A stretch of 64,000 nt of DNA from Peribacillus sp044761665 (GTDB lineage: Bacteria; Bacillota; Bacilli; Bacillales; DSM-1321): NCBI RefSeq assembly GCF_044761665.1, contig NZ_JBIWCW010000012.1, positions 1 to 64,000 of the forward strand, read 5' to 3'. Shown here one piece after another: positions 8,397 to 16,954 of this stretch. Below the pieces are notes generated by a model. That model had not been told where the DNA came from. It ran no database searches and saw only the letters and a list, made by a program, of their open reading frames with translations. Position numbers and translations under genes: made by a program. The first letter of the stretch is position 1; each line of letters opens with the position of its first letter.

Positions 8397-9485
8397 TTAT
8401 ATATCTAACTTTTTTACAGTTTCCCCTTCAATTAAGACTGGTTGGTAATAGTTTTCGTTTGGTAAGTCCTTCTTTCCTTGTAATTTCTTGATTAACCAAT
8501 CAGCTGCATCATGACCCATTTGTTCTTGAGGATGTGTTAATGTTGTTAGTTTGATATTAGCATTTTTCGCAATATAAGAATTGTCTTGGCCAATAATTGA
8601 TAATTGTTCCGGAATGGAAATATTAAGTTGTCTGCATACATTTACTACTTCTAACCCTACCTCGTCGTTATAGCAAACAATGGCAGTCAACACGTCTCTA
8701 TTTTCGTTTAAGAACCCTTTCAAGTTCTTGTGTAAGTCTAGTTTCGTTTCTGTAGTGTATGAAAGCAATTGTTCTGGTTGAAAGCGTAATTTTGCTTCTC
8801 CAAGTGCTTTTATATATCCCTTCATTCGGTACTTTCCTTGTAAATCATCCATTTTCGAAATGAACCCAATTTGGGTGTGGCCATTGGAAATTAGTTCTTT
8901 CGTAGCGAGATAGCTTGATTGCACATCATCTAGGCAAAAGAAAGGAACTTCTAATTCTTCATAATAAGCGTTAATCATGATGAATGGTACCTCTTGTTCC
9001 TTGAATGTTAGGTAGTAAGCAATGTTGGGATTGTATAGATTGCTTTTTGTAGGTTCAACAATCAAACCATCTACGCCAAAGGATAACATCATTTCCAAGG
9101 CTTTTTTTTCTTGTTCGACGTCATTATTTGTACTGGCCAATAGTAAGGAATAGTTATTTTCATTTAATCTTTTTTCGATTCCGCGGATTATGGAAGGGAA
9201 AATGTAATCTGAAATGTAGGTCGTGATGACACCGATCGTTTTATATTTGAAATTCCCACCAGATTTTAATTGATATTGATTACTTACATATGTCCCAGAA
9301 CCTTTTTCACTTCTTAAGAATCCCTCGTTTGCTAATTCTAAAATGGACTTTCTTACAGTGTGTCGGCTGACGTTGTACATATCTTGCATAACAGACTCAG
9401 TAGGAATTTGTTCCCCTATACTATAATCACCTGTAAGGATTTTATTTTTTAAATCATCGACGATTATTTGATACTTTGGTTTCAT
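8397..9485 (-). CDS. araR: GntR/LacI-type arabinose repressor AraR
   Basis: A 362-aa chimeric repressor. The GntR winged helix (about 1-70) includes IPTESVMQDMYNVSRHTVRKSI and GSGTYVSN. The LacI/periplasmic-binding-like effector domain (about 82-362) starts at IGVITTYISDYIFPSIIRG. This architecture is that of B. subtilis AraR, which is released from DNA by L-arabinose. The gene is divergent from araB-araD-araA, and candidate AraR boxes sit at both its own promoter and the araB promoter. The ATG at 9485 follows AAGAAGTGAGA. Confidence 0.95.
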   Translation of the reverse strand: MKPKYQIIVDDLKNKILTGDYSIGEQIPTESVMQDMYNVSRHTVRKSILELANEGFLRSEKGSGTYVSNQYQLKSGGNFKYKTIGVITTYISDYIFPSIIRGIEKRLNENNYSLLLASTNNDVEQEKKALEMMLSFGVDGLIVEPTKSNLYNPNIAYYLTFKEQEVPFIMINAYYEELEVPFFCLDDVQSSYLATKELISNGHTQIGFISKMDDLQGKYRMKGYIKALGEAKLRFQPEQLLSYTTETKLDLHKNLKGFLNENRDVLTAIVCYNDEVGLEVVNVCRQLNISIPEQLSIIGQDNSYIAKNANIKLTTLTHPQEQMGHDAADWLIKKLQGKKDLPNENYYQPVLIEGETVKKLDI

Positions 9486-9540
9486 TAAATCTCACTTCTT
9501 TCGAATTTGTCAGCATTCTTATTTGTTTATCTCTTAAAAG

Positions 9541-9557
9541 TTATACGTACATATTTT
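9541..9557 (-). promoter_or_regulatory. Candidate AraR box at araR promoter
   Basis: TTATACGTACATATTTT is close to the AraR consensus ATTTGTACGTACAAAT. On the minus strand it directly follows a possible -10 (TAAAAT), which suits autorepression. Confidence 0.65.
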
Positions 9558-9565
9558 AACATAAT

Positions 9566-9604
9566 ACTGAGTGAATTAAAATAAATCACCTCAGTTTTGT
9601 TTAT
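9566..9604 (+). terminator. Terminator-like hairpin in araR-araB intergenic
   Basis: ACTGAGTGA (9566-9574) pairs with TCACCTCAGT (9586-9595), with one bulged C, followed by TTTGTTTATG. No gene precedes it on the plus strand, so it may block antisense or read-through transcription out of araR, or it may be fortuitous. Confidence 0.35.
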
Positions 9605-9743
9605 GTTTTAGGCATAGATATGAATACCCGCTTTTTACCCTATCATTTCACGTTATTCGATTTTCTTATTCCTAATTAACTACCTTTTTAGGAGAGTGAG
9701 AAAGATGTTGCTTAAAAGATATAAGTATAAATAATATTGATTA

Positions 9744-9772
9744 TTGACAAATGTACGTACAAAAAATATAAT
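9744..9772 (+). promoter_or_regulatory. araBDA promoter with embedded AraR box
   Basis: TTGACA (9744-9749), a 17-nt spacer and TATAAT (9767-9772) form a consensus sigma-A promoter. The spacer is occupied by AAATGTACGTACAAA, a near-perfect AraR operator, so bound AraR would occlude RNA polymerase. Confidence 0.9.
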
Positions 9773-9807
9773 GTATTCATAAATGAATTCGAGCGCCTCC
9801 TGTATAT

Positions 9808-9822
9808 TGAAAGCGCTATCGA
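9808..9822 (+). promoter_or_regulatory. Candidate cre (CcpA) site in araB leader
   Basis: TTGAAAGCGCTATCG matches the cre consensus TGNAARCGNWWWCA at 13 of 14 positions. It lies about 40 nt downstream of the araB -10, a roadblock position for carbon catabolite repression. Confidence 0.75.
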
Positions 9823-9835
9823 AAGGGGGATTAAC

Positions 9836-11446
9836 GTGCAATCGAATCGATTAGAAATTATACAAGCGATTAATGAGGGTGATACTTCACTTGGAATCGA
9901 ATTTGGCTCAACACGTATAAAAGCGGTGTTGATAGATAAACGTTATGAAACAATCGCATCTGGAAGTTATGAGTGGGAAAATCTTCTGGAAGATGGATTT
10001 TGGACGTACAATTTAGTGGATATAATCACCGGTCTGCAAACAGCTTATAGTGAAATGAAGCAAGAAGTTGAACGAAATTACGGCATAACAATTCGGAAAA
10101 TTGGATCTATTGGATTCTCTGCAATGATGCATGGTTATATGGCTTTTGACCATACAGGGGAGCTACTTGTTCCGTTTCGAACTTGGCGTAACTCAACAAC
10201 TGGTGTTGCAGCAAAGGAATTAACTGATCAATTACAATTCAATATCCCTGAACGATGGAGTATTGCCCACCTTTATCAGGCAATATTAAATGAAGAGAAG
10301 CATTTGCCTCGTATTGATTGTATTACGACTTTGGCTGGATACATTCACTGGTTATTGACTGGTAATAAAGCAATTGGCATTGGAGATGCTTCAGGGATGT
10401 TCCCAGTTGATGAATCAACGCATGATTACAATGAATCAATGATCAAGCGGTTTGATGATTTGATTGCTTCAAAAGGGTATCCTTGGATGCTAAAAGAGAT
10501 CCTTCCTAAAATTTACTTGTCAGGAGAGCGAGCGGGTGAATTAACCGAAGTGGGGGCGAAAATCCTGGATAGGTCCGGGAATTTACAACCAGGCATTCCG
10601 ATTTGCCCACCAGAAGGCGATGCTGGAACGGGAATGGTTGCTACGAATAGTGTGCGAAAACGTACCGGCAACGTCTCAGTAGGAACTTCCGTTTTTGCCA
10701 TGATTGTACTCGAGAAAGAGCTTTCAAAAGTGTATCCAGAAATTGATATGGTTACCACACCAAATGGAAGTCCAGTAGGGATGGTTCACGCGAATAACTG
10801 TTCAAGTGACCTCAATGCATGGCTTGGATTGTTCCGTGAATTTTCCGAGGCAATGGGACAAAAGGTTGAGACAAATAAATTATTTGAAGTAATGTTGAAC
10901 AAGGCTTTGGAAGCGGATCCAGATGGTGGTGGTTTGCTTAGCTATGGTTATTTCTCAGGTGAAAATATTACAGGATTTGAAAAAGGGCGACCACTATTTG
11001 TACGCTCGCCTGAGAGTCGTTTCAATTTAGCGAACTTCATGCGGACTCACCTTTTTACTGCTTTCGGTGCTTTAAATATCGGTATGGGTATTTTGACAAA
11101 GGAAGAGAATGTTGCGATTGATCGTATTTTGGCTCACGGTGGTTTATTTAAAACCCCCCTTGTTGTACAGAAAATCGTTGCCGCTGCAATGAATACGCCA
11201 GTATCGGTAATGTCAACAGCAGGAGAGGGTGGAGCGTGGGGAATGGCGATTCTTGCCTCTTACATGCTGAATAAAGATCAAAAAGAAAGTTTAGAAGACT
11301 TCCTCGACCAAAAAGTATTCAAAGATATAGATGGGCAAGAAATTTACCCTGACCAAGTAGATATTGAAGGATATGAAACATTTATTGAAAGATACAGGAA
11401 GGGTTTAGTAATTGAGCAGGCAGCTGTTGACCATTTGATGTTATGA
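9836..11446 (+). CDS. araB: L-ribulokinase AraB (FGGY family, lactic-acid-bacteria type)
   Basis: This enzyme phosphorylates L-ribulose to L-ribulose 5-phosphate. The 536-aa FGGY kinase has the N-terminal phosphate-binding segment SLGIEFGSTRIKAV, a substrate-site stretch FSAMMHGYMAFD, and the C-terminal ATP-site motif AHGGLFKTPLV. It looks more like the roughly 530-aa kinase of Lactobacillus ara operons than B. subtilis AraB (about 560 aa); that is my recollection, not an alignment. GTG 9836 with AAAGGGGG upstream is the start; the frame is open further upstream but crosses the promoter. Confidence 0.85.
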   Translation: MQSNRLEIIQAINEGDTSLGIEFGSTRIKAVLIDKRYETIASGSYEWENLLEDGFWTYNLVDIITGLQTAYSEMKQEVERNYGITIRKIGSIGFSAMMHGYMAFDHTGELLVPFRTWRNSTTGVAAKELTDQLQFNIPERWSIAHLYQAILNEEKHLPRIDCITTLAGYIHWLLTGNKAIGIGDASGMFPVDESTHDYNESMIKRFDDLIASKGYPWMLKEILPKIYLSGERAGELTEVGAKILDRSGNLQPGIPICPPEGDAGTGMVATNSVRKRTGNVSVGTSVFAMIVLEKELSKVYPEIDMVTTPNGSPVGMVHANNCSSDLNAWLGLFREFSEAMGQKVETNKLFEVMLNKALEADPDGGGLLSYGYFSGENITGFEKGRPLFVRSPESRFNLANFMRTHLFTAFGALNIGMGILTKEENVAIDRILAHGGLFKTPLVVQKIVAAAMNTPVSVMSTAGEGGAWGMAILASYMLNKDQKESLEDFLDQKVFKDIDGQEIYPDQVDIEGYETFIERYRKGLVIEQAAVDHLML

Positions 11447-11469
11447 GTTGGAAATTTGGAGGAGATAAC

Positions 11470-12165
11470 GTGTTAGAACAACTGAAAGAAGAGGTATATC
11501 AAGCAAATTTAGACTTGCCTAAATATGGTCTCGTGAAGTATACATGGGGAAATGCAAGTGCCATTGACCGTGAAAGTGGTTTATTCGTTATCAAACCTAG
11601 TGGTGTTGATTACGAAACAATGAAACCCAGTGATATGGTAGTTGTCGATTTAGATGGCAATGTTGTTGAGGGAGAGCTGAGGCCTTCATCAGATACAGCG
11701 ACTCACGCAGTACTTTATAAGCATTACAAAGAAATCGGCGGCATTGTTCATACTCATTCAACTTGGGCGACAATATGGGCTCAAGCAGGCCTTGATGTTC
11801 CAGCGATGGGAACCACTCATGCAGATACATTTTACGGATCGGTCCCTTGTGCGCGCTATCTAACACAAGAGGAAATTGATCGTGGGTACGAAGTGGAGAC
11901 TGGGAAGGTAATCATCGAAACGTTTGAAGAGCGTGGATTGGACATTTTAGCCGTTCCTGGCGTATTACTTCATGGTCATGGTCCGTTTACATGGGGTAAA
12001 GATGCAAAATCCGCTGTCATGAACAGTGTGGTGTTAGATGAAGTTTCGAAAATGAATTTATTCACAAGGGAACTAAATCATTTTGCAAAAGAATTACCAC
12101 AAAATATTTTGGATAAACACTATTTACGAAAACATGGAAAAAATGCTTATTATGGTCAAAAATAA
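11470..12165 (+). CDS. araD: L-ribulose-5-phosphate 4-epimerase AraD
   Basis: This enzyme converts L-ribulose 5-phosphate to D-xylulose 5-phosphate, the last step into the pentose phosphate pathway. It is a class II aldolase-fold zinc enzyme of 231 aa, the usual length. Metal ligands are visible at His94 and His96 (GIVHTHSTWA) and in LLHGHGPFTWG; GNAS and KPSG are the phosphate-binding motifs. GTG 11470 is preceded by GGAGGAGA. An ATG at 11443, overlapping the araB stop as ATGA, is the alternative. Confidence 0.94.
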   Translation: MLEQLKEEVYQANLDLPKYGLVKYTWGNASAIDRESGLFVIKPSGVDYETMKPSDMVVVDLDGNVVEGELRPSSDTATHAVLYKHYKEIGGIVHTHSTWATIWAQAGLDVPAMGTTHADTFYGSVPCARYLTQEEIDRGYEVETGKVIIETFEERGLDILAVPGVLLHGHGPFTWGKDAKSAVMNSVVLDEVSKMNLFTRELNHFAKELPQNILDKHYLRKHGKNAYYGQK

Positions 12166-12216
12166 GAGTAACTCTATTAAATTATCAAACCAGTAGATTA
12201 AGAAAAGAGGGTTATT

Positions 12217-13641
12217 ATGTTAACAACAGAAACAAAAGAATTTTGGTTTGTCGTAGGATCACAACATCTATATGGAGAAGATGCGTTAGCACAAGTCAAG
12301 GCGCATGCACAAACGATAACCGATGCATTAAATGAATGCGGTATGTTGCCATACCCTATCGTTTTGCAAGATTTAGCCGTTAGTGCGGATAGAATAACAA
12401 ACATCATGAAAGAAGCCAACTATCGTGATGAAGTTGCCGGTGTCATTACTTGGATGCATACATTCTCACCTGCGAAAATGTGGATACGTGGAACAAAATT
12501 ATTACAAAAACCATTGCTTCATTTAGCCACTCAATTCAATGAAAGCATCCCTTGGGCTACGATAGATATGGACTTTATGAACTTAAACCAATCTGCTCAT
12601 GGTGACCGTGAATATGGTTTTATCAATGCCCGTTTGAATAAACAAAACAAAGTGGTTGTAGGTTATTGGGAGCGTCCTGAAGTGCGACAACAAATTGCTC
12701 AATGGATGGACGTAGCGGTTGCTTATAACGAAAGCTTCAACATTAAGGTCGCTCGCTTTGGAGACAACATGCGAAACGTTGGCGTAACTGAAGGGGATAA
12801 AATTGAAGCGCAAATCCAATTTGGCTGGACAGTTGACTATTTTGGAATAGGGGACCTTGTTCAATATGTAAACGCAGTTACGGACGAAGAAATTGATGCG
12901 TTATTTGCAGAATATGAAGGACTTTATGAATTTGAATATGGTACATACAGTAGGGAAGATTGGGAAAATAGCGTAAAGGTACAGGCAAGCTATGAAATTG
13001 CAATCAAACGTTTCCTTGATGACGGTGGTTACACGGCATTCACAACAAATTTCGAAGATTTATATGGGATGAAACAGCTTCCTGGTCTTGCAGTCCAACG
13101 TTTGATGGCGCAGGGATATGGCTTTGCGGGTGAAGGAGATTGGAAGACGGCAGCACTCGATCGCTTACTGAAAGTGATGAGCCATAATCAATCAACTGGC
13201 TTTATGGAGGATTACACATATGAATTAGCTGTCGGACAAGAATCAATCCTACAATCACATATGCTGGAAGTCGATCCAACTTTAGCAAGCAATAAACCGA
13301 AAATGATCGTATCTCCATTAGGTATAGGCGATCGTGAAGATCCAGCACGTTTAGTATTCGATGGTAAAGCGGGAGATGGTGTCGTTGTTTCCATGGCTGA
13401 CTTTGGTACAAACTATAAACTTTTAATTAATGAAGTTTCTGCTTTCGAACCGTCTGTTCCAGCACCAAACCTTCCAGTGGCCCGTGTACTTTGGGAAGTG
13501 AAGCCAAACTTCCAAGATGGAGTGAAAGCTTGGCTGGAGAATGGTGGGGGTCACCATACAGTTGTGTCATTGAATTTAACAACAGACCAAATCGTAACCT
13601 ATGCAAAATTAGTAGGTTTGGATTACGTAGTTATTAAGTAA
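12217..13641 (+). CDS. araA: L-arabinose isomerase AraA
   Basis: This manganese-dependent enzyme isomerises L-arabinose to L-ribulose. At 474 aa it has the expected family length, with the N-terminal signature FWFVVGSQHLYG and the conserved catalytic-region stretches FTTNFEDL, GYGFAGEGDWKTAA and the C-terminal GGGHHTV (active-site His). It follows araD by 51 nt with its own AAGAGGG. The order araB-araD-araA differs from the araA-araB-araD order of B. subtilis. Confidence 0.96.
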   Translation: MLTTETKEFWFVVGSQHLYGEDALAQVKAHAQTITDALNECGMLPYPIVLQDLAVSADRITNIMKEANYRDEVAGVITWMHTFSPAKMWIRGTKLLQKPLLHLATQFNESIPWATIDMDFMNLNQSAHGDREYGFINARLNKQNKVVVGYWERPEVRQQIAQWMDVAVAYNESFNIKVARFGDNMRNVGVTEGDKIEAQIQFGWTVDYFGIGDLVQYVNAVTDEEIDALFAEYEGLYEFEYGTYSREDWENSVKVQASYEIAIKRFLDDGGYTAFTTNFEDLYGMKQLPGLAVQRLMAQGYGFAGEGDWKTAALDRLLKVMSHNQSTGFMEDYTYELAVGQESILQSHMLEVDPTLASNKPKMIVSPLGIGDREDPARLVFDGKAGDGVVVSMADFGTNYKLLINEVSAFEPSVPAPNLPVARVLWEVKPNFQDGVKAWLENGGGHHTVVSLNLTTDQIVTYAKLVGLDYVVIK

Positions 13642-13643
13642 TG

Positions 13644-13687
13644 CTTTCCCCTCCACGGGAGATTGGCTTCCTTGGAGGGGGAAATTA
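13644..13687 (+). terminator. Possible hairpin after araA
   Basis: TTTCCCCTCCA pairs with TGGAGGGGGAAA across a 17-nt loop. No good T-run follows, so it may be a processing or stability hairpin rather than a terminator. Confidence 0.45.
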
Positions 13688-13738
13688 GATTAGTAAATCC
13701 TTAAATTATTTGTAGGCGTGCTTTTTTTTAGGATGGGA

Positions 13739-13752
13739 TGAAAGCGTTTTAT
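13739..13752 (+). promoter_or_regulatory. Possible cre site before the sugar symporter
   Basis: TGAAAGCGTTTTAT matches the cre consensus at 12 of 14 positions. The leader 13688-13889 is otherwise AT-rich without a clear promoter. Confidence 0.4.
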
Positions 13753-13889
13753 TGACTGAATAATGACACAGAACTCATCCTTTATAAGCAATAAATGTAA
13801 ACTATTAGGGGTCCTTAAAAAGAAATTAATACTTTTATAGTATAGGGATTTTTTGAATGTAATTTTATAACCTTTGGGAGGAAACATTA

Positions 13890-15284
13890 ATGGTTAATGA
13901 AAAGAAAATCTCAAGTGGATTCATTTATTTTTTTGGGGCATTTGGAGGCATTCTCTTTGGTTATGATATTGGCGTTATGACGGGTGCTTTGCCTTTTCTA
14001 CAAAATGATTGGAACCTTCAAAACAACCCTAGTGCTATAGGTTGGATCACCTCTTCCTTGATGTTTGGAGCTATTTTTGGTGGTGCCCTGGCTGGACAAC
14101 TTTCTGATCGTTTAGGACGGCGCAAAATGATTTTAATATCTTCTATCATTTTTGCTTTTGGGTCTATTTTAGCAGGTGTATCCCCTCATAAAGGAATTCT
14201 TTTTATGATTGTTGCTCGTATTTTATTAGGGATAGCTGTTGGTGCTGCTTCTGCGTTGGTCCCAGCCTATATGTCGGAAATGGCACCTGCCCGTTTACGT
14301 GGACGGTTGTCCGGAATTAATCAAACAATGATTGTCTCAGGAATGTTACTGTCATACATAATCGCTTATTTATTAAAAGACTTACCAGAAACAATGGCAT
14401 GGCGTTTGATGCTTAGTTTGGCTGCCGTACCTGCTTTGATCTTATTTATTGGTGTGTTAAGGTTACCTGAATCACCACGTTTCCTGATTAATAAAAACAA
14501 AATTGGTGAAGCTCGTAAGGTATTGGGCTATATTCGCTCTAACAAAGAACAAATTGATGCTGAAATAACACAAATTCAAGAAACTGCCAAAAAGGAATCA
14601 GAGTTAAATCAAAAGGCATCTTGGGGTACACTTTTAAGTAATAAATACCGTTATTTAGTATTTGCAGGTGTGGGTGTCGCTGCGTTTCAACAATTCCAGG
14701 GTGCAAACGCAATTTTTTATTATATTCCTATGATTGTCGAAAAAGCAACAGGGAATGAAGCCAGCTCGGTATTGTTGTGGCCAATTATACAAGGGGTTAT
14801 TCTCGTACTAGGTTCATTGATATTCCTATTGATTGCTGATAAATTTAACCGCCGTACTTTATTGACAATAGGTGGAACCATTATGGGGCTATCCTTTATT
14901 TTACCGGCAATATTGAATTTATTAATTCCTAATGCAAATCCGATGATGATGGTTGTTTTTTTAAGTATCTATGTAGCGCTTTATTCATTCACGTGGGCAC
15001 CTTTAACTTGGGTTATAGTTGGAGAAATTTTCCCGCTGGTGATTCGTGGACGTGCGTCAGGATTAGCTTCATCATTTAATTGGATTGGCTCTTTCTTGGT
15101 TGGATTGCTATTTCCAATCATGATTGCTTCAATTTCTCAAGAAGCAGTTTTTGCAATATTCGGTGTTATATGTTTGCTTGGTGTTTTATTTATCCGGACA
15201 TGTGTCCCTGAAACGCGAGGTCATTCTTTAGAGGAAATTGAAAAAAACGAATCAATAAGACAATCCAAGGGAGAAAGTGCCTGA
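13890..15284 (+). CDS. MFS sugar:proton symporter (arabinose/xylose type)
   Basis: A 464-aa, 12-helix major facilitator of the sugar porter family. The family signatures are visible: GGILFGYDIGVMTGA in helix 1, SDRLGRRKMI between helices 2 and 3, PAYMSEMAPARLRGRL after helix 4, PESPRFL before the central loop, ADKFNRRTL, and PETRGHSLEEIE at the C-terminus. It resembles CsbC of B. subtilis and XylT-type pentose symporters of lactobacilli more than B. subtilis AraE. Its place after araBDA and before the mutarotase points to L-arabinose uptake (inference). TGGGAGGAAA precedes the ATG. Confidence 0.88.
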   Translation: MVNEKKISSGFIYFFGAFGGILFGYDIGVMTGALPFLQNDWNLQNNPSAIGWITSSLMFGAIFGGALAGQLSDRLGRRKMILISSIIFAFGSILAGVSPHKGILFMIVARILLGIAVGAASALVPAYMSEMAPARLRGRLSGINQTMIVSGMLLSYIIAYLLKDLPETMAWRLMLSLAAVPALILFIGVLRLPESPRFLINKNKIGEARKVLGYIRSNKEQIDAEITQIQETAKKESELNQKASWGTLLSNKYRYLVFAGVGVAAFQQFQGANAIFYYIPMIVEKATGNEASSVLLWPIIQGVILVLGSLIFLLIADKFNRRTLLTIGGTIMGLSFILPAILNLLIPNANPMMMVVFLSIYVALYSFTWAPLTWVIVGEIFPLVIRGRASGLASSFNWIGSFLVGLLFPIMIASISQEAVFAIFGVICLLGVLFIRTCVPETRGHSLEEIEKNESIRQSKGESA

Positions 15285-15379
15285 ATTACACCTATGAGGT
15301 TTGGAGCAGTTAAATCAGGTAGGGTAATCTGGTTATTATATTCTATAGGCACATCATAAACTTATGATTCCTAACTTAA

Positions 15380-15412
15380 GGCCGAAGTGAATACTTCGGG
15401 CTTTTGTCTTTT
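15380..15412 (+). terminator. Terminator after the sugar symporter
   Basis: AAGGCCGAAGT pairs with ACTTCGGGCTT with one internal mismatch and a GAAT-type loop, followed by TTGTCTTTTT. Confidence 0.65.
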
Positions 15413-15452
15413 TACTATAAAAAAAGAATTTAATAGAGTAGGAGCGGAAATA

Positions 15453-16490
15453 ATGAAAGTGACACATAGCTCATTTGGAAATAATACTTTGCTATTTACT
15501 ATGGAAAATGATCATGGAGTAAGAATGGATGTTACAAACTTTGGAGCAAGAATCGTCAATCTTGTTGTTCAAACGGAATCAGGTCCCAATAATATCGTAT
15601 TGGGATTTGACACGATTGAGGATTACCAAAAAGATACACATTATGGAGCTACAATAGGTAGAGTGGCTGGAAGAATAAGAAATGGTGAGTTTTCAATTGG
15701 CGAATTCCGGTACAAAACATCTGTAAATCAATTGGGTAATACATTACACGGTGGCAATCCCGGGTTCGATGAAAAAGTTTGGGGTTATGAAGTGAAGGAA
15801 AATGATGAAAGTGCGTCAATCATTTTTTCAACTCATTCACCTGATGGAGAGAATGGTTTTCCGGGAAATTTGAAAGTAAGTGTGACGTATACATTGGATA
15901 ACTTAAATACTTGGTCAGTGAATTATCAAGCAAAAAGTGATAAAGACACAATTTTTAATCCGACCAATCACGTCTATTTTAACTTAACAGGGCACCCTAG
16001 CAATCCAATCGATAATCATTTCTTACAAATCTTTTCTGAAGAATTTGCACCAGTAAATGAAGATACCACGGTAACTGGGGAAAAGCGAAGCACGATTGGC
16101 ACGCCTTATGACTTTCGTACGCCAAAGGAATTACGTTCAACCTTTGAAGCAATTGACGCAGAGGTTGAAAAGGTTCAAGGAATCGATCATCCATTTTTCC
16201 TTACATCGTCAGGAATTCATCAAATTGCAGCCAAATTAATTAGTCCTGACGGGAAAATAACAGTCGAGGTTTACACAGATGAACCAGCAGTTGTCATTTA
16301 CACGGCAAACTTTGTGAAAGGTGTTCCACTGATGCATGGAGAAAAATTAAGTCAACATGGGGGAATAACGTTTGAAACCCAAGCTGCTCCAGGAGCGGAG
16401 GAATTTGAAGGTTTTGGAGATATTCTGCTTTTGGCAGGCGAAAGTTATACGTCCCAAACAAAGTTCAAAATCGAGGTTAGCCCCCGTTAA
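15453..16490 (+). CDS. galM: Aldose 1-epimerase (mutarotase) GalM
   Basis: This enzyme interconverts alpha and beta anomers of aldoses, here probably arabinose entering the AraA step. The 345-aa protein shows the family motifs FGARIVNL, GRVAGRI, the catalytic-His region NPTNHVYFNL, and DEPAVVIYTANF with the likely catalytic Glu. ATG 15453 follows GTAGGAGCGG; an upstream ATG at 15387 is inside the preceding terminator. It is probably transcribed separately or by read-through from the symporter gene. Confidence 0.92.
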   Translation: MKVTHSSFGNNTLLFTMENDHGVRMDVTNFGARIVNLVVQTESGPNNIVLGFDTIEDYQKDTHYGATIGRVAGRIRNGEFSIGEFRYKTSVNQLGNTLHGGNPGFDEKVWGYEVKENDESASIIFSTHSPDGENGFPGNLKVSVTYTLDNLNTWSVNYQAKSDKDTIFNPTNHVYFNLTGHPSNPIDNHFLQIFSEEFAPVNEDTTVTGEKRSTIGTPYDFRTPKELRSTFEAIDAEVEKVQGIDHPFFLTSSGIHQIAAKLISPDGKITVEVYTDEPAVVIYTANFVKGVPLMHGEKLSQHGGITFETQAAPGAEEFEGFGDILLLAGESYTSQTKFKIEVSPR

Positions 16491-16596
16491 GTTGAAGTTT
16501 TTACCATACGTGAGGATTCGATGCAGCAGTCGGGACTTAGGGCAATTGACCATATAGAGGTAAAAATAAAAAAATACAAGAGAATATTAAACACGT

Positions 16597-16640
16597 AGCA
16601 CCTCCTGAGGACGATTAATCATAGGAGGTGCTTTATCTAT
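16597..16640 (+). terminator. Terminator after galM
   Basis: AGCACCTCCT (16597-16606) pairs perfectly with AGGAGGTGCT (16623-16632) and is followed by TTATCTAT. The T-run is modest. 16640-16785 shows no gene. Confidence 0.65.
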
Positions 16641-16788
16641 GCCACGATTAAATATAACAATTTCCCCGTACATTATTTCTATAGGTTATCCTCTAAATGA
16701 ATAATGAAAAAAATGACGACCCATTTTTATTCCTATCCAAGTAGGGCAATTGTAGTAGGTCTGAATTAAGCCGTATTTATTATAATTG

Positions 16789-16814
16789 TGAAACCTTTCA
16801 TGCTTTCATTCGTA
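16789..16814 (+). promoter_or_regulatory. Sigma-W promoter of yuaF-floT
   Basis: TGAAAC (16789-16794), a 16-nt spacer and CGTA (16811-16814) match the sigma-W consensus exactly. B. subtilis yuaF-floT is a known sigma-W operon, so cell-envelope-stress control is very likely. Confidence 0.9.
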
Positions 16815-16904
16815 TAAATGGTAATTGAAGTATAATATGGTTTTTATACCCTGGTATCTAAAGAGTATCAAATAAAAAGAAAGAGGAGGTAGCGGCTAAA
16901 TTAA

Positions 16905-16943
16905 ATGATGTTCGATTTTTTTGGAGAAGAAAACCTTATGTAA
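16905..16943 (+). CDS. Possible 12-codon leader ORF before yuaF
   Basis: ATG at 16905 opens a 12-codon frame (MMFDFFGEENLM) ending in TAA at 16941-16943, 11 nt before the yuaF ATG. The strongest Shine-Dalgarno of the leader, GAGGAGGT at 16883-16890, points to this ORF rather than to yuaF, although the spacing of about 14 nt is long. It could couple translation to yuaF. It could also be fortuitous. Confidence 0.35.
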   Translation: MMFDFFGEENLM

Positions 16944-16954
16944 GGGATGAAATT

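Noticed and set aside
9737..9835. 33-codon N-terminal extension of AraB
   Set aside because: It would be translated from DNA that contains the araB promoter, the AraR box and the cre site. GTG 9836 with AAAGGGGG gives a normal N-terminus.
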